Assembly (NCBI RefSeq): GCF_000975055.1
Contig: NZ_BBRB01000001.1
Span: 565,751 to 629,750 of the forward strand
Reading direction: 5' to 3'
Source: Demequina sediminicola
GTDB lineage: Bacteria; Actinomycetota; Actinomycetes; Actinomycetales; Demequinaceae
DNA: 64,000 nt
Below the pieces are notes generated by a model that was not told the DNA's origin, made no database searches, and worked only from the letters and a program-made list of their open reading frames with translations. The translations under genes were made by a program, and so were the position numbers. Positions 49,730 to 58,890 of this stretch are shown here, piece after piece. Every line of letters begins with the position of its first letter. Positions within the stretch are counted from its first letter, which is position 1.

Positions 49730-51148
49730 CTAGTGAGTTTTCCGACCACCTACTACTTTGCGCCCAGTAATCGCCTGTGTCTTGCGGCGGCCATAGGGCG
49801 GGCGGACCACCGGGGTGAAGTCGAGGCCACGTGTCTTGCGAAGGATGGAGCGGTCGTGGCTGAACGTCTCTACGCTGGCCTCGCCGTGATACGCCCCCAT
49901 GCCGCTGGCTCCCACCCCGCCGAACGGCAACTTGGCGACGCTCAGTTGCACCACGGACGTGTTGAACGTGAGCCCCCCGGAACTCGTCCGCGCCTCGAAC
50001 GCCTTCCGAGTCTTGCGCTGGCGCGTGTACGCATAGAGCGCCAGTGGTTTGGGCCGGGCGTTGATGAAGTCGATGGCGGCATCGGGGCCATCGACAATGA
50101 CGATGGGAAGGATGGGGCCAAAGATCTCGTCTTGCATGACTGCGGCGTCGGGGGCCACATCCAAGAGCACGGTGGGCGCAACATACTTGGCCGCAACATC
50201 GGCAACTCCCCCGGTGACTACCTGGCCACTGGTTGAGTCTCCGTCGTCGAGCAACCCAGCGAGGCGTTCAGCGTGGCGCTCGTTGATGATGCGCCCGTAG
50301 TCCTTGGACTGGCGCGGGTCTGTGCCGTAGAACTCTTCGATGGCCTTCGAAACCTCATCAGCGAGTTCCGCGCCGACGTCCGCAGTGGCGAGCACATAGT
50401 CCGGGGCCACGCACGTTTGACCACAGTTGGTGAACTTGCCCCACGCAATGCTGCGGGCGGCTTTTTTGATTGACACGCTGCTGTCGATCCACAGTGGCGA
50501 CTTGCCTCCGAGCTCGAGAGTCACGGGCGTGAGGTGTTCCGCAGCGGCCTTCAGCACAATGGAGCCCACCGCGCCGTTGCCGGTATAGAAGATGTGGTCC
50601 CACGCATGCTCGAGCAGCTCGGTGGTCTCGTCGACTCCGCCTTCAACCACCTGGATAGCGTCACGGTCCAAATACTGGGGCACCAGTTCTGCCAGGAGTG
50701 CGGAGCATGCGGGCGCCATCTCGCTGGGCTTCAGCACCACCGAGTTTCCGGCCGCGATGGCTCCGGCGAGTGGCATGAGCATGAGGTGCAGTGGATAGTT
50801 CCAGGGCCCGATGATGAGGACGGTTCCCAACGGTTGACGTTGCACCGAGGCACGGGAGGTCCCCATGAGCGCCGACGACCTCACGCGCCGAGTTTTGGTC
50901 CACGATTTGAGGTTCCTCAGCAGGAGCGACACTTCCATTGATACGGCTCGCACCTCAGTAAGGTGCGCTTCCGCCGAGTTCTTCCCCAGGTCCTCCACGA
51001 CCGCCTGCTCGATCCGCTCCGCAGATTCACTCAGCATCGTCCCCATCGCGCGTAACTGCTCCCGGCGCCATTTCAATGGAACGGTGCGCCCGGATGCGAA
51101 GGCTTCGCGGGTTTCGTCGATGGTCTGGGGGATCGTCGGTATCGTCAT
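49730..51148 (-). CDS. Aldehyde dehydrogenase (class 3-like)
   Basis: This 472-residue NAD(P)-dependent aldehyde dehydrogenase has the nucleotide-binding LIIGPWNYPLHLMLMPLAG, AIAAGNSVVLKPSEMAPACS, FYTGNGAVGS, the general-base Glu in TLELGGKSPL, and the catalytic Cys in NCGQTCVAPDYVL. EIFGPILPIV and FGGVGASGMGAYHGE complete the family set. Its length and FxNCGQTC motif place it with class 3-type or coniferyl-aldehyde-type enzymes. The start overlaps the stop of the upstream SulP gene by 4 bp, so the two are one operon. Substrate is unknown. About 85 plain bases separate it from hipA. Confidence 0.93.
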   Translation of the reverse strand: MTIPTIPQTIDETREAFASGRTVPLKWRREQLRAMGTMLSESAERIEQAVVEDLGKNSAEAHLTEVRAVSMEVSLLLRNLKSWTKTRRVRSSALMGTSRASVQRQPLGTVLIIGPWNYPLHLMLMPLAGAIAAGNSVVLKPSEMAPACSALLAELVPQYLDRDAIQVVEGGVDETTELLEHAWDHIFYTGNGAVGSIVLKAAAEHLTPVTLELGGKSPLWIDSSVSIKKAARSIAWGKFTNCGQTCVAPDYVLATADVGAELADEVSKAIEEFYGTDPRQSKDYGRIINERHAERLAGLLDDGDSTSGQVVTGGVADVAAKYVAPTVLLDVAPDAAVMQDEIFGPILPIVIVDGPDAAIDFINARPKPLALYAYTRQRKTRKAFEARTSSGGLTFNTSVVQLSVAKLPFGGVGASGMGAYHGEASVETFSHDRSILRKTRGLDFTPVVRPPYGRRKTQAITGRKVVGGRKTH

Positions 51149-52842
51149 TCCTCGCGCTGTTCCTCCTCGGCAAGCTCCAGGTCCGCGATGGCTTCCCGAT
51201 TGGTGGGGTAAATCGCATAGTCATCGATCAGACCCATCCGGTCGAGCCTGTCAATCGCGTCGTCACGAACCCGGCTGAAGCTCATCACAATATCTTGCTC
51301 CACCAGCCACCGTTGAAGAGCCTCGAACGACTCGGCACCTGTGACATCAATGTCGGTGACGGCTTCCATGTCCACCACCAAGTAGTCGACGTTCTCGACA
51401 CCGGCGGCATGAATGGACTTCTTGACGGCCTGCGAGAAGACGTCGGCATTCGCAAAGAAGAGAGGGGCAGCCAGACGCACCACAATCACTCCGGGTGCGG
51501 TGGTGTCCCCGCGAGGAGCGTCTTCAAGCAATGATTCACCGGGGTCACCCGAGTGTTCGAGCACGTCAATGGCCGGGTTTGACGCCCGCCGTGCAAGGTT
51601 GGTCAGCGCGAGCACAAAGGCGACGAGGATCCCCGGAATCGATCCCACAAGCAATGTGACCAGAAAGCACACGACCCCAATAAAGAACTCGGTGCGGTCG
51701 CGGTGCCACAGATCTTGGAAGTCACGGAATCCAAGAAGCGGGATGATCGCCACAGCGACGATGGCGCCGATCGCCGGAGAGGGAATGTCGGCTAACAGGG
51801 ACGTGCCAAACACCACAAGCAGTAGCGTGCCGGCCGCCAGGACGATCGACGGCAACTGGGTGCGCGACCCTGCTTGGTCCATCGCGGCGGTGCGCGACGT
51901 GGACGAACCGACAGTGAGACTCGCAGAGAGTCCAGCGACGATGTTGCTCGCGCCGTACGCGAAAAGGTCCCGGTTGGGTTTGACGGGGTAGCCGTTCTTT
52001 TCACTGTAGGCGCGGGAAATCAAGAGACCCTCAGCAGTGGTGATCATGGTGAGCGCCAGTGCCGAGGGGATGAGCGCGAGCCACATCGACCAGTCCAGCA
52101 CTGGGAGGGTGAACTCCGGCGGACCTGACGGCACTTCCCCCAGCACGTCGATGCCTGACTCCTCAGCGCCCACCGCGACCACGATCACGGTTGCAACAAT
52201 GAGCACCACGAGGGCCCACGGCACCATGGGCCTCCAGCGGCGGCCGAGCAGCAAGATGGCCACAGCAATCGCGGACAGCACCAGTGACCACACATGGAAC
52301 TCACCCATGTCCCCCACCAGCGTGGACACCTTGTCAATGAACTTGCTCCCGGCCTCCTGGGAAATGCCGAACATCTTGGAGACCTGGCTCACCATGATGT
52401 CGAGCGCCAGACCGCCCACGAATCCCACGAGGATGGGTTTGGACAAGAAGTTCGCCAGGAAGCCCAACTTGAAGTAGGACAGCGCCAGGAACATGACGCC
52501 GACGATGATGGCTTGAGCAAGGGCGAGCGTCGAGTAGTCCTCGCTTCCTGCGACAGCCAAACCACCCAACGACGATGCCACCAGGGCGGCGGCCGCTGCA
52601 TCGGGCGATGCCACCACTTGCCGCGATGAGACGGTCAGCGCATAGACGATCGTGGGCAGGATCAAGGCATAGAGCCCTGCTGTCACAGGCAGTCCCGCGA
52701 TCTGCGCATAACCAATGTTCAGAGGCACGGCGATGGCGATCAACGTGACGCCTGCCATGACCTCCCGCGGGAGGTTGTCGCGCGTCAGCCCAGGCAAGAA
52801 CCGACGCCGCGCCGCTGTGTCCCCTTCGACCGCATCGGCCAT
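51145..52842 (-). CDS. SulP-family anion transporter with STAS domain
   Basis: This 565-residue membrane protein has a SulP transport domain of about 14 half-helix elements (PREVMAGVTLIAIAVPLNIG, YAQIAGLPVTAGLYALILPT, SPDAAAAALVASSLGG; later GYPVKPNRDLFAYGASNIVA and SSTSRTAAMDQAGSRTQLP). A C-terminal STAS domain (about 425-555, YLVVDMEAVTDIDVTGAESF) follows. Members carry sulfate, bicarbonate or other anions. ATG at MADAVEGD is chosen because AAGGCGGG is 6 bases upstream; the alternative nine codons earlier has no site. Coupling with the aldehyde dehydrogenase is conserved here by overlap only. Confidence 0.9.
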   Translation of the reverse strand: MADAVEGDTAARRRFLPGLTRDNLPREVMAGVTLIAIAVPLNIGYAQIAGLPVTAGLYALILPTIVYALTVSSRQVVASPDAAAAALVASSLGGLAVAGSEDYSTLALAQAIIVGVMFLALSYFKLGFLANFLSKPILVGFVGGLALDIMVSQVSKMFGISQEAGSKFIDKVSTLVGDMGEFHVWSLVLSAIAVAILLLGRRWRPMVPWALVVLIVATVIVVAVGAEESGIDVLGEVPSGPPEFTLPVLDWSMWLALIPSALALTMITTAEGLLISRAYSEKNGYPVKPNRDLFAYGASNIVAGLSASLTVGSSTSRTAAMDQAGSRTQLPSIVLAAGTLLLVVFGTSLLADIPSPAIGAIVAVAIIPLLGFRDFQDLWHRDRTEFFIGVVCFLVTLLVGSIPGILVAFVLALTNLARRASNPAIDVLEHSGDPGESLLEDAPRGDTTAPGVIVVRLAAPLFFANADVFSQAVKKSIHAAGVENVDYLVVDMEAVTDIDVTGAESFEALQRWLVEQDIVMSFSRVRDDAIDRLDRMGLIDDYAIYPTNREAIADLELAEEEQREE

Positions 52843-52933
52843 GTGCCCGCCTTCCGCTCCATCACGCATCCACTACGAGTGGTTTTCAGCGTAGCCAGCA
52901 GGCGGGCTGTCCGCGCGGTGGCGGCGGGAGTGA

Positions 52934-53797
52934 TTACTGGGCGGGGGCCCACACTTCTGCACGGTCGCGCACGTATTCGGCCATGGTGGTTGCCGGGGAT
53001 CCCGTCAGCTTGCGGATCTTCCTATTGGGGAAAGCCGAGACGTTCATCCGCACCACACGGTGGATCATCTTTTGCACTGCGATGTAGTCCTCGGGATACC
53101 CCTGGCGGCGAAGGTCATGCAGGTATGACTCCTCCGAGGGGCGGTTGTACACGATGGGGCGTCCCAGTTGTGCGCTCATGATCTCTGCAACCTTGGCGTA
53201 GGTCAGCGACTGTTCTCCCGACAGCGTGTACGCCTTGCGAACGTGACCGGGCTCGGCGAGCACTGCCGCAGCGACACGCCCAATGTCGCGAGCGTCAATG
53301 AAGGCCGTGCGTGAACGCCCTGCGGGCACAAAGATCTCGCCGCGCTCGCGAATGCTCGTCACATATGCGGTCTCGAGGTTCTGCATAAAGAAGTTGGGGC
53401 GCAGCATGGTGTAGGGCGCCTTGACCTTGCGTAGGTATGCCTCGACGGCGTGGTGCGGGGTGCTGCGGTTGCCCTGAACGCCTTGCAACGAGAGAAACGC
53501 GACCTGCTTCATGCGCGCACGCTTGGCCGCATCGATTGTGGGAAACAGGTACGTTTGGACGTCCTCAATTGGCGGCGGGCGCATGAGGAACATGCGGTCG
53601 CAGCCTTCCATGGCGGCGTCGAGGTCGGCATCGGGTGACCCGAACTCAAAGAGACGCACTTCGACACCCTCGGGCAGGACCGCGGCGTCGTCCAATGACC
53701 GCACCCCCGCCACGACCTCTTGACCACGTTCCAGCAGGTTCGTCACCGTCGGGAGTCCTACGGTTCCTGTGGGTCCAGTGACAAATACTTTGCTCAT
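52934..53797 (-). CDS. NmrA-like NAD(P)-binding protein
   Basis: This 287-residue atypical short-chain dehydrogenase has the cofactor loop VFVTGPTGTVGLPTVTNLLE at the start, DRMFLMRPPPIED in the substrate region, and LRPNFFMQNLETAY, typical for NmrA/quinone-oxidoreductase-like proteins. The active-site Tyr/Lys pair of classical SDRs is not clear, so it may sense redox state rather than catalyse. It shares a 4-bp overlap with the upstream marR-type gene and is the last gene of the operon. No terminator is obvious after its end. Confidence 0.87.
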   Translation of the reverse strand: MSKVFVTGPTGTVGLPTVTNLLERGQEVVAGVRSLDDAAVLPEGVEVRLFEFGSPDADLDAAMEGCDRMFLMRPPPIEDVQTYLFPTIDAAKRARMKQVAFLSLQGVQGNRSTPHHAVEAYLRKVKAPYTMLRPNFFMQNLETAYVTSIRERGEIFVPAGRSRTAFIDARDIGRVAAAVLAEPGHVRKAYTLSGEQSLTYAKVAEIMSAQLGRPIVYNRPSEESYLHDLRRQGYPEDYIAVQKMIHRVVRMNVSAFPNRKIRKLTGSPATTMAEYVRDRAEVWAPAQ

Positions 53798-54225
53798 CGT
53801 TGCTCCTCGGTGGTGCGGGTCAGGGTGTGGGCGAGGTGGTCAAGCTCCTCGTCATCGAGTCTGCTGAAGTGTGGTGCCAACGCGGCCTGGGCATCGGCTT
53901 CAAAGTCCCGGACGATGCCGCGGGCACGTTCCGTCAGCCGAACGACCTTGGATCGAGCATCGGTGGGGTGCGGGGCGAGTTCCACGAGCTCCTCGCGTGC
54001 GAGCGGCTCGATGGTTTGGGTGATGGCGCCTCGGGTCACGCCGATGTGGGTTGCCAATCGTCCCGGCGTGACGTCAGTGGGTCCGTGGGCAAGCGCGAAC
54101 AGCAGGTCGATCTGAGACCTGGTGAGCGAGATGCCGTCGAAGGGGCGTCCAGGAAGGGAGGCAAGGCGGCGCTGCCACCAGACCAGCGATTCGAGGACCT
54201 CGGCAATGCTGTCCGCGCGGGCCAT
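53794..54225 (-). CDS. MarR-family regulator
   Basis: This 143-residue regulator has a winged helix: ALAHGPTDVTPGRLATHIGV, TRGAITQTIEPLAREELVEL and HPTDARSKVVRLTERARGIV, the usual MarR order with a beta-wing at DARSKVVRL. The start at MARADSIAEV is one base after the stop of the upstream gene; a longer frame reads antisense to it. It lies between two NAD(P)-binding genes. A palindrome before the first gene is its probable operator, giving autoregulation. Confidence 0.88.
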   Translation of the reverse strand: MARADSIAEVLESLVWWQRRLASLPGRPFDGISLTRSQIDLLFALAHGPTDVTPGRLATHIGVTRGAITQTIEPLAREELVELAPHPTDARSKVVRLTERARGIVRDFEADAQAALAPHFSRLDDEELDHLAHTLTRTTEEQR

Positions 54226-54226
54226 G

Positions 54227-54856
54227 TCAGGCGCTAATGAACGGCATCTGGTGCACGTATGTGGTGTCATCCACTTGTGTGACCAAGAAGTCTGCCAGGT
54301 CGTCACGGCTGATCTGGGTGCTGGCGTTCACGCCAACCCAGCCCACGCGGTACGTGCCCTTGCCCGGGTTTTCTGTGAGGCGCGGTCCGCGTGCGACGGT
54401 CCATTGCAGGGCCGATGCTTGAAGGACTTCGAGGTGACCCTCAGCGTCTGCAAGGACGTGTCCCGCCATGATCTTCAGCAGCGTGCGGATGATGCGGTCG
54501 GGCACGCCAGGCTTGTCTTGCGCTGCGCGGAGACCTCCCCCAGAGAGGGTGACGAGGCGCGTGACCCCGGCTTCGTCCATCGCCGTCACGATGTTGGTAG
54601 TGCCGCGGGTTTGCAGGTCCTTCTCGGAGCCTTTGACTTGGCCGAAGAGGCTGAGGACGGCGTCTGTGCCTTCGATGGTGGAGGCGACGGCGGCCGCGTC
54701 AAGGACGTTGCCTTCGATCACGGTGAGGTTGTCGTGTGTGGGAATGCGGGAGGCGTCACGTGCGAGGGCACGGACGGTGTCGCCGCGTTCGAGTAGACGG
54801 GTCAGGACGCGCGAACCGGTCTTACCGGTCGCGCCGAAGAGTGCAATAGTAGCCAT
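54227..54856 (-). CDS. NAD(P)H-binding protein (SDR-like)
   Basis: This 209-residue protein has the dinucleotide loop IALFGATGKTGSRVLTRLLE, the strand LTVIEGNVLDAAAV and RLVTLSGGGLRAAQ in the position of the SDR core. It is of the NAD(P)H-binding (NmrA-like/flavin reductase) group and shorter than full SDRs. It is the first gene of a three-gene operon with a MarR regulator and an NmrA-like protein, suggesting a response to electrophiles or quinones. The ATG is only 7 bases from the palindromic operator. Confidence 0.86.
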   Translation of the reverse strand: MATIALFGATGKTGSRVLTRLLERGDTVRALARDASRIPTHDNLTVIEGNVLDAAAVASTIEGTDAVLSLFGQVKGSEKDLQTRGTTNIVTAMDEAGVTRLVTLSGGGLRAAQDKPGVPDRIIRTLLKIMAGHVLADAEGHLEVLQASALQWTVARGPRLTENPGKGTYRVGWVGVNASTQISRDDLADFLVTQVDDTTYVHQMPFISA

Positions 54857-54863
54857 ATAAGTA

Positions 54864-54878
54864 GTTTAGCGACTAAAC
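54864..54878 (-). promoter_or_regulatory. Probable MarR operator
   Basis: GTTTAG-CGA-CTAAAC is a perfect 6-bp inverted repeat with a 3-base centre, 7 bases upstream of the first start codon of the MarR operon. Binding there would block transcription or initiation. No Shine-Dalgarno sequence is visible, so the transcript may be nearly leaderless. Confidence 0.7.
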
Positions 54879-54979
54879 CATCTAGGCGCTGGGACTCAAG
54901 GCCCAGGCGTCGTGAAGCCCGCTGAGATGCTCGCGGTGACGCCTGACATGACGGCTGTTGTGACGCCATCACGAGGCGA

Positions 54980-55672
54980 CTATCCCTCGCTTGGCTCCGG
55001 TGAAGGCTCAGGACTAATCGTCGCGAGCGGGTTAGCAGGCAGGTCACCTGGTGCGAGCCGCGCCTCCACGCCATCGACGGGAAGGCAGGTCTCACTAGCG
55101 GACAAGTTGAGTTCCGGATCCAGTTCCGGCGCCGACTCGCTCCGCAGACCCGGGCTTGTCGCGTAGGCCTCTCCAAGAATGAGGTCAAGCGTCACATCTT
55201 CTCGCTGGTCAAGCGTGAGCTCCGCCGCGGTGAACTGAAGTGCAAGGGTGTATGCCTCAGCCACACCGTTCTCCCCAAAGAGAATCCGCACTGTGCCGTC
55301 GTAGGTACGCGACCAGTTCTGCGAACCCACCACCCGGAAGCCGCGACTATCCAGCGCCGTCGCCGTCGTCCCGGCCAAGCCACTGGTCTCGGTGGCGTTG
55401 TTCACGCGCACCACGACCTGATCAGCAGCAACAGGCTTGGTGTCAGGAGGCGGGCACACAAGGTTCGATTCCGTCTTAATGACTCCTGCGGGAGTGTGAA
55501 TAGCCACGCTGAACGGGCCGTCTGCGCTGCCACGATAGATCGCGAGCGAAGCGATGGTGAGTGCTGTCAGCACAATGATGACAACGCCGAACACGACAAG
55601 TTGGCGTTCGCGGCGCCGGCGGCGCGTTACCGAGGCAGGCTTGACCTTGCCAGGAGTGGGGGCGTCTGTCAC
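54980..55672 (-). CDS. Membrane-anchored LytR C-terminal-domain protein
   Basis: This 230-residue protein has a basic cytosolic start (SVTRRRRRERQ), one membrane helix (LVVFGVVIIVLTALTIASLA, about 25-45) and an extracellular LytR_C domain (about 75-170, VVVRVNNATETSGLAGTTAT, ALDSRGFRVVG and GENGVAEAYTLAL). A Pro/Ser-rich tail ends in PEPSPEPSEG. LytR_C domains accompany LCP cell-wall ligases or occur alone; the role is unknown. The start GTG at VTDAPTPGK has GAGGTGG 5 bases upstream; a longer frame reads through the tRNA. It is directly after tRNA-Ser(GGA) on the same strand. Confidence 0.87.
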   Translation of the reverse strand: MTDAPTPGKVKPASVTRRRRRERQLVVFGVVIIVLTALTIASLAIYRGSADGPFSVAIHTPAGVIKTESNLVCPPPDTKPVAADQVVVRVNNATETSGLAGTTATALDSRGFRVVGSQNWSRTYDGTVRILFGENGVAEAYTLALQFTAAELTLDQREDVTLDLILGEAYATSPGLRSESAPELDPELNLSASETCLPVDGVEARLAPGDLPANPLATISPEPSPEPSEG

Positions 55673-55710
55673 GTGTTCCACCTCTTGAGCAGGGCGCGTC
55701 GGGGACGTCT

Positions 55711-55800
55711 TGGCGGAGGATAGGGGATTCGAACCCCTGAGGGCTTTAACACCCAACACGCTTTCCAAGCGTGCGCACTAGGCCACTATGCGAATCCTCC
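55711..55800 (-). tRNA. tRNA-Ser (anticodon GGA)
   Basis: On the - strand, acceptor GGAGGAT pairs with ATCCTCC, then G and an encoded CCA. Anticodon stem CACGC/GCGTG holds loop TTGGAAA, so the anticodon is GGA. The long variable arm (TTGGGTGTTAAAGCCCTCA) and GGGGTTCGAATCCCC T-arm fit serine. It is the second serine tRNA in the window. Confidence 0.97.
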
Positions 55801-55883
55801 AGGCGACGAAATGCTACCCGAGCATCGGCTGAACTCCTAACTGAGCCGAATTTGGCACGCGGAAACAACCGGCTACACTGAAG

Positions 55884-55973
55884 CCAACCCCCCACGTGGC
55901 GATATCTCGCCCAACTCCCCCAGGGCAGGAATGCAGCAAGGGTAAGCGGGCTCTTTCGGGTGCGTGGGGGGCC
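55884..55973 (+). ncRNA. ffs: Signal recognition particle 4.5S RNA
   Basis: CCCCCCACG (55888-55896) pairs with CGTGGGGGG (55963-55971), closing a rod-like RNA of about 90 bases. The conserved apical domain, CAGGGCAGGAATGCAGCAAG followed by GGTAAGCGGGC, with its symmetric and asymmetric internal loops that bind Ffh, is present. It ends in GCCTTTTC, a terminator-like run. The gene lies just upstream of dnaX, a common actinobacterial neighbourhood. Together with Ffh it targets membrane proteins. Confidence 0.94.
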
Positions 55974-56046
55974 TTTTCATGCCCGGGTGCAGCGACGTTG
56001 TGCACGGCCGATGCGCGTGTCACTGGGGAGGGTTAGGCTCAGTCCC

Positions 56047-58131
56047 GTGACTCAAGCCTTGTATCGCCGCTACCGCCCCGACACCTTCGCCGATGTCGTG
56101 GGGCAGGAACACGTCACCACGCCTCTCATGCAGGCGCTGCGTTCTGACAAGGTCAACCACGCATACCTGTTCTCCGGTCCCCGCGGCTGCGGAAAGACCA
56201 CCTCCGCCCGCATCCTCGCACGTTGCCTCAACTGCGTCGAAGGCCCCACCGATACTCCGTGCGGCAGCTGTGCATCATGCGTAGAACTCGCACGCGGCGG
56301 TGCCGGGTCGATGGACGTGGTGGAGATCGACGCGGCCTCACACAACGGTGTCGACGACGCTCGTGAACTTCGCGAGCGCGCGGCTTTCGCTCCCGCACGC
56401 GACCGCTACAAGATCTTCATCCTCGATGAGGCACACATGGTGACCACGCAGGGCTTCAACGCTCTGCTGAAGCTCGTCGAAGAACCCCCACCCCACGTGC
56501 GTTTCATCTTCGCCACCACCGAGCCCGACAAAGTCATCGGCACCATCCGCTCGCGCACCCACCACTATCCGTTCCGATTGGTGCCGCCCGCCGTCCTCAC
56601 GGACTACCTCGGCACTCTGTGCGAAGCGGAGAACGTCCCCGTCGCCTCCGGAGTCCTCCAACTCGTGGTGCGCGCCGGCGGTGGATCAGTGCGCGACACG
56701 CTCTCCGTGCTCGACCAACTCGTCGCCGGCTCCGACGCCAACGGCGTGACCTACGAGGGCGCGATTGCACTCCTGGGCTTCACCGATGCGACGCTGCTCG
56801 ACGACACCATCGATGCACTCGCAGCCAGTGACGGCGCGTCTCTCTTCAATGTCGTGAACCGGGTCATTTCCACCGGGCATGAACCCCGGCGCTTTGTCGA
56901 AGACCTCCTCGAACGCATCCGCGATCTCCTGGTGTTGGCCGCCGCTGGGCCCGCAGGTGCGGGAGCCCTGGGCGAGGTCCCTGAAGACCAACTCGAACGC
57001 ATGGTCGATCAGAGCCGACGCGTCGGACTGGCACGGGCATCTCGGGCAGGCGACCTCGTCAACGACGCGCTCACGAGCATGATCGGCGCCACCTCTCCCC
57101 AACTTCACCTCGAACTCATGTGCGCCAGGCTCCTCGCCACGGACGCCGCCCCAGCCCCGATCGCCCCCGCTGCTCCCATCGCTGGAGCCGCCTCGCAGTC
57201 CGCGGTGACGGCACCTGCACCACCGTCGACTCCCGACGACGGCCTCACCCCCGCCCAACGCGCCAAGGCCGCAGTCGCAGCGGCTCGCCCCCAAGCGCAA
57301 GCCCCCCAAGCGCAAGGCCCGGAGAGCGCCGCGCCTCAAGCCTCGGCCCAGCCAGCATCGGCCGCTCCCTCACGCCCCGCTCCGTGGGATGACCCCGAGG
57401 AAGTCCCGGAACAACCTCAAAAGGCCTCCCCCGCAACTTCATCCGCACCGCCTGCCCCCACACCGGCAGCCTCGCCAGCCCCCGCTAGCGCGCCGGCACC
57501 AGCCAGTGCTCCTGTCGCGGCTAGTGCGCCAGTCACAGCCAGTGCCCCGGCACCCGCGACTGCCCAGGAATCGCCTTTGGCTCCCGCCGGAGCCACAGCA
57601 GGAGCCGACGACGCCGAACTGGTGCGCCGCCGCTGGCCCGAGGTCCTTGGCACTCTCGAACGCCGTCGCGTCACATGGTCGATGGTCTCGCAGAGCGCAC
57701 AGGTGGCAAGTGTCGACAGCGGCGTCCTCACCCTTGCCTTCGATAACAGCGGACTTGCCGGACGATTCGCCGGCTCCGCTCACGCAGAGAACGTTGCCCT
57801 TGCCGTACGCGAGACGCTTGGACTCACCGTGCGCGTCGAAGCAACCACCGGTCCAGTCTCGCCACCGCCCGGCGCTTCCGCCGCAGCCGCAGCACCCCCT
57901 GCGGGCGCCGCCAGCGCCCCCGCGTCCCGTGCGGCATCGGCCCCAGCGCCCGCAAGCAGCCCATACTCGGCCTCGTCCGTGCCACTCCAGGAATCGGCAC
58001 CGCCCGTCGACGATGGCTACCCAGAAGAAGAGATCATTTCGGCCGACGATGAGGCTGCGCCGGACGCTCAATTATCAGGAACCGACGTAGTCGCAAAGAT
58101 GCTCGGCGGCACCGTCATCGACAACCCGTAG
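56047..58131 (+). CDS. dnaX: DNA polymerase III subunits gamma and tau
   Basis: This 694-residue clamp-loader subunit has Walker A SGPRGCGKTTSARILARCLN (about 40-60), zinc-binding CGSCASCVELA plus the first Cys (LNCVEG), Walker B FILDEAHMVTT and sensor 1 IFATTEPDKVIGTIRSRTH. After the three clamp-loader domains (to about 360) comes a long Ala/Pro-rich linker and a small C-terminal domain (about 520-600). GTG start at VTQALYRRYRPDTFADVVGQ is chosen because this is the family N-terminus. An in-frame upstream extension passes into the SRP RNA and is rejected. No clear frameshift signal (A6G run) is seen. Confidence 0.95.
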   Translation: MTQALYRRYRPDTFADVVGQEHVTTPLMQALRSDKVNHAYLFSGPRGCGKTTSARILARCLNCVEGPTDTPCGSCASCVELARGGAGSMDVVEIDAASHNGVDDARELRERAAFAPARDRYKIFILDEAHMVTTQGFNALLKLVEEPPPHVRFIFATTEPDKVIGTIRSRTHHYPFRLVPPAVLTDYLGTLCEAENVPVASGVLQLVVRAGGGSVRDTLSVLDQLVAGSDANGVTYEGAIALLGFTDATLLDDTIDALAASDGASLFNVVNRVISTGHEPRRFVEDLLERIRDLLVLAAAGPAGAGALGEVPEDQLERMVDQSRRVGLARASRAGDLVNDALTSMIGATSPQLHLELMCARLLATDAAPAPIAPAAPIAGAASQSAVTAPAPPSTPDDGLTPAQRAKAAVAAARPQAQAPQAQGPESAAPQASAQPASAAPSRPAPWDDPEEVPEQPQKASPATSSAPPAPTPAASPAPASAPAPASAPVAASAPVTASAPAPATAQESPLAPAGATAGADDAELVRRRWPEVLGTLERRRVTWSMVSQSAQVASVDSGVLTLAFDNSGLAGRFAGSAHAENVALAVRETLGLTVRVEATTGPVSPPPGASAAAAAPPAGAASAPASRAASAPAPASSPYSASSVPLQESAPPVDDGYPEEEIISADDEAAPDAQLSGTDVVAKMLGGTVIDNP

Positions 58132-58180
58132 GGACCCGACTGCCTGTCACATGTGAGTACATGGCTGGTACATTCTGAGC

Positions 58181-58801
58181 ATGTCCGAGCGCGATGAGGA
58201 AGTCTCGTCACGGCCGCCCAACAAGTTTGAGTTGCGGCGAGCCAAAACCCGATCAGATCTCCTCCTCCTCGGAGTGCAGCGCTTCCCCATCAAGGGGTAC
58301 GGCCCCACGACCATCGAAGACATCGTGCGTGATTCGCGCTACACACGAGGTGCGTTCTACTTCCACTTTGACTCCAAAGAAGAGTTCTTTCTCGAGGTCA
58401 TTCGCACCCGACCACGTGTGTACGGCGACTGGGTCTCCGTGGTCCACGACCCCGCAGTCACGGACCTCCGCTCGGCGCTCCTGGCGGTCGTCATGCGCTT
58501 CCGGGCAGCCGAACCCGATGCCCCAAACTGGACCCTGTTGATTGCCGCGTTCGTAGAAGCCAACAGGCACAATGACGAACTCATTGCTCAACTGCGCGGC
58601 TTCTATGCGGGCTGGATCGAGGACCTCTCACCGCTCATTCCAGCTCTCCAGGAACGCGGTTTCTGTCGGACAGACCTGACCCCTGAGCAAGCAAGTCACC
58701 AGCTCCTTGCCGTGACCGAAGGCTTCGGCGCGCTCGACAGCCTCTACGGCGCGGGACTCGAGATGATGATGGACGTCTACGTCCGCCTCCTCGAGCCATA
58801 G
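58181..58801 (+). CDS. TetR-family regulator
   Basis: This 206-residue protein has a TetR helix-turn-helix at about residues 20-65: LRRAKTRSDLLLLGVQRFPI, KGYGPTTIEDIVRDSRYTRG and AFYFHFDSKEEFFLEVIRT. The ligand domain (about 75-200) gives no clear substrate hint. It lies between dnaX and recR, where many relatives have ybaB/ebfC instead. GTACAT words 12 bases apart (58158 and 58169) lie just upstream and could be promoter or operator parts, with no clear palindrome. No partner gene is adjacent, so its target is unknown. Confidence 0.88.
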   Translation: MSERDEEVSSRPPNKFELRRAKTRSDLLLLGVQRFPIKGYGPTTIEDIVRDSRYTRGAFYFHFDSKEEFFLEVIRTRPRVYGDWVSVVHDPAVTDLRSALLAVVMRFRAAEPDAPNWTLLIAAFVEANRHNDELIAQLRGFYAGWIEDLSPLIPALQERGFCRTDLTPEQASHQLLAVTEGFGALDSLYGAGLEMMMDVYVRLLEP

Positions 58802-58890
58802 GGTCCGTCCCGGCATTCACTCCGCACCGCCTCAACGGAGGCGTGCGCGCCTGGTCGTGAGTGTGGGTGCCGCCGCCTACTCTTAGTCCC

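Noticed and set aside
55711-55973. Attachment site or island at tRNA-Ser(GGA)
   Set aside because: No integrase, no direct repeat of the tRNA 3' end and only housekeeping genes follow.
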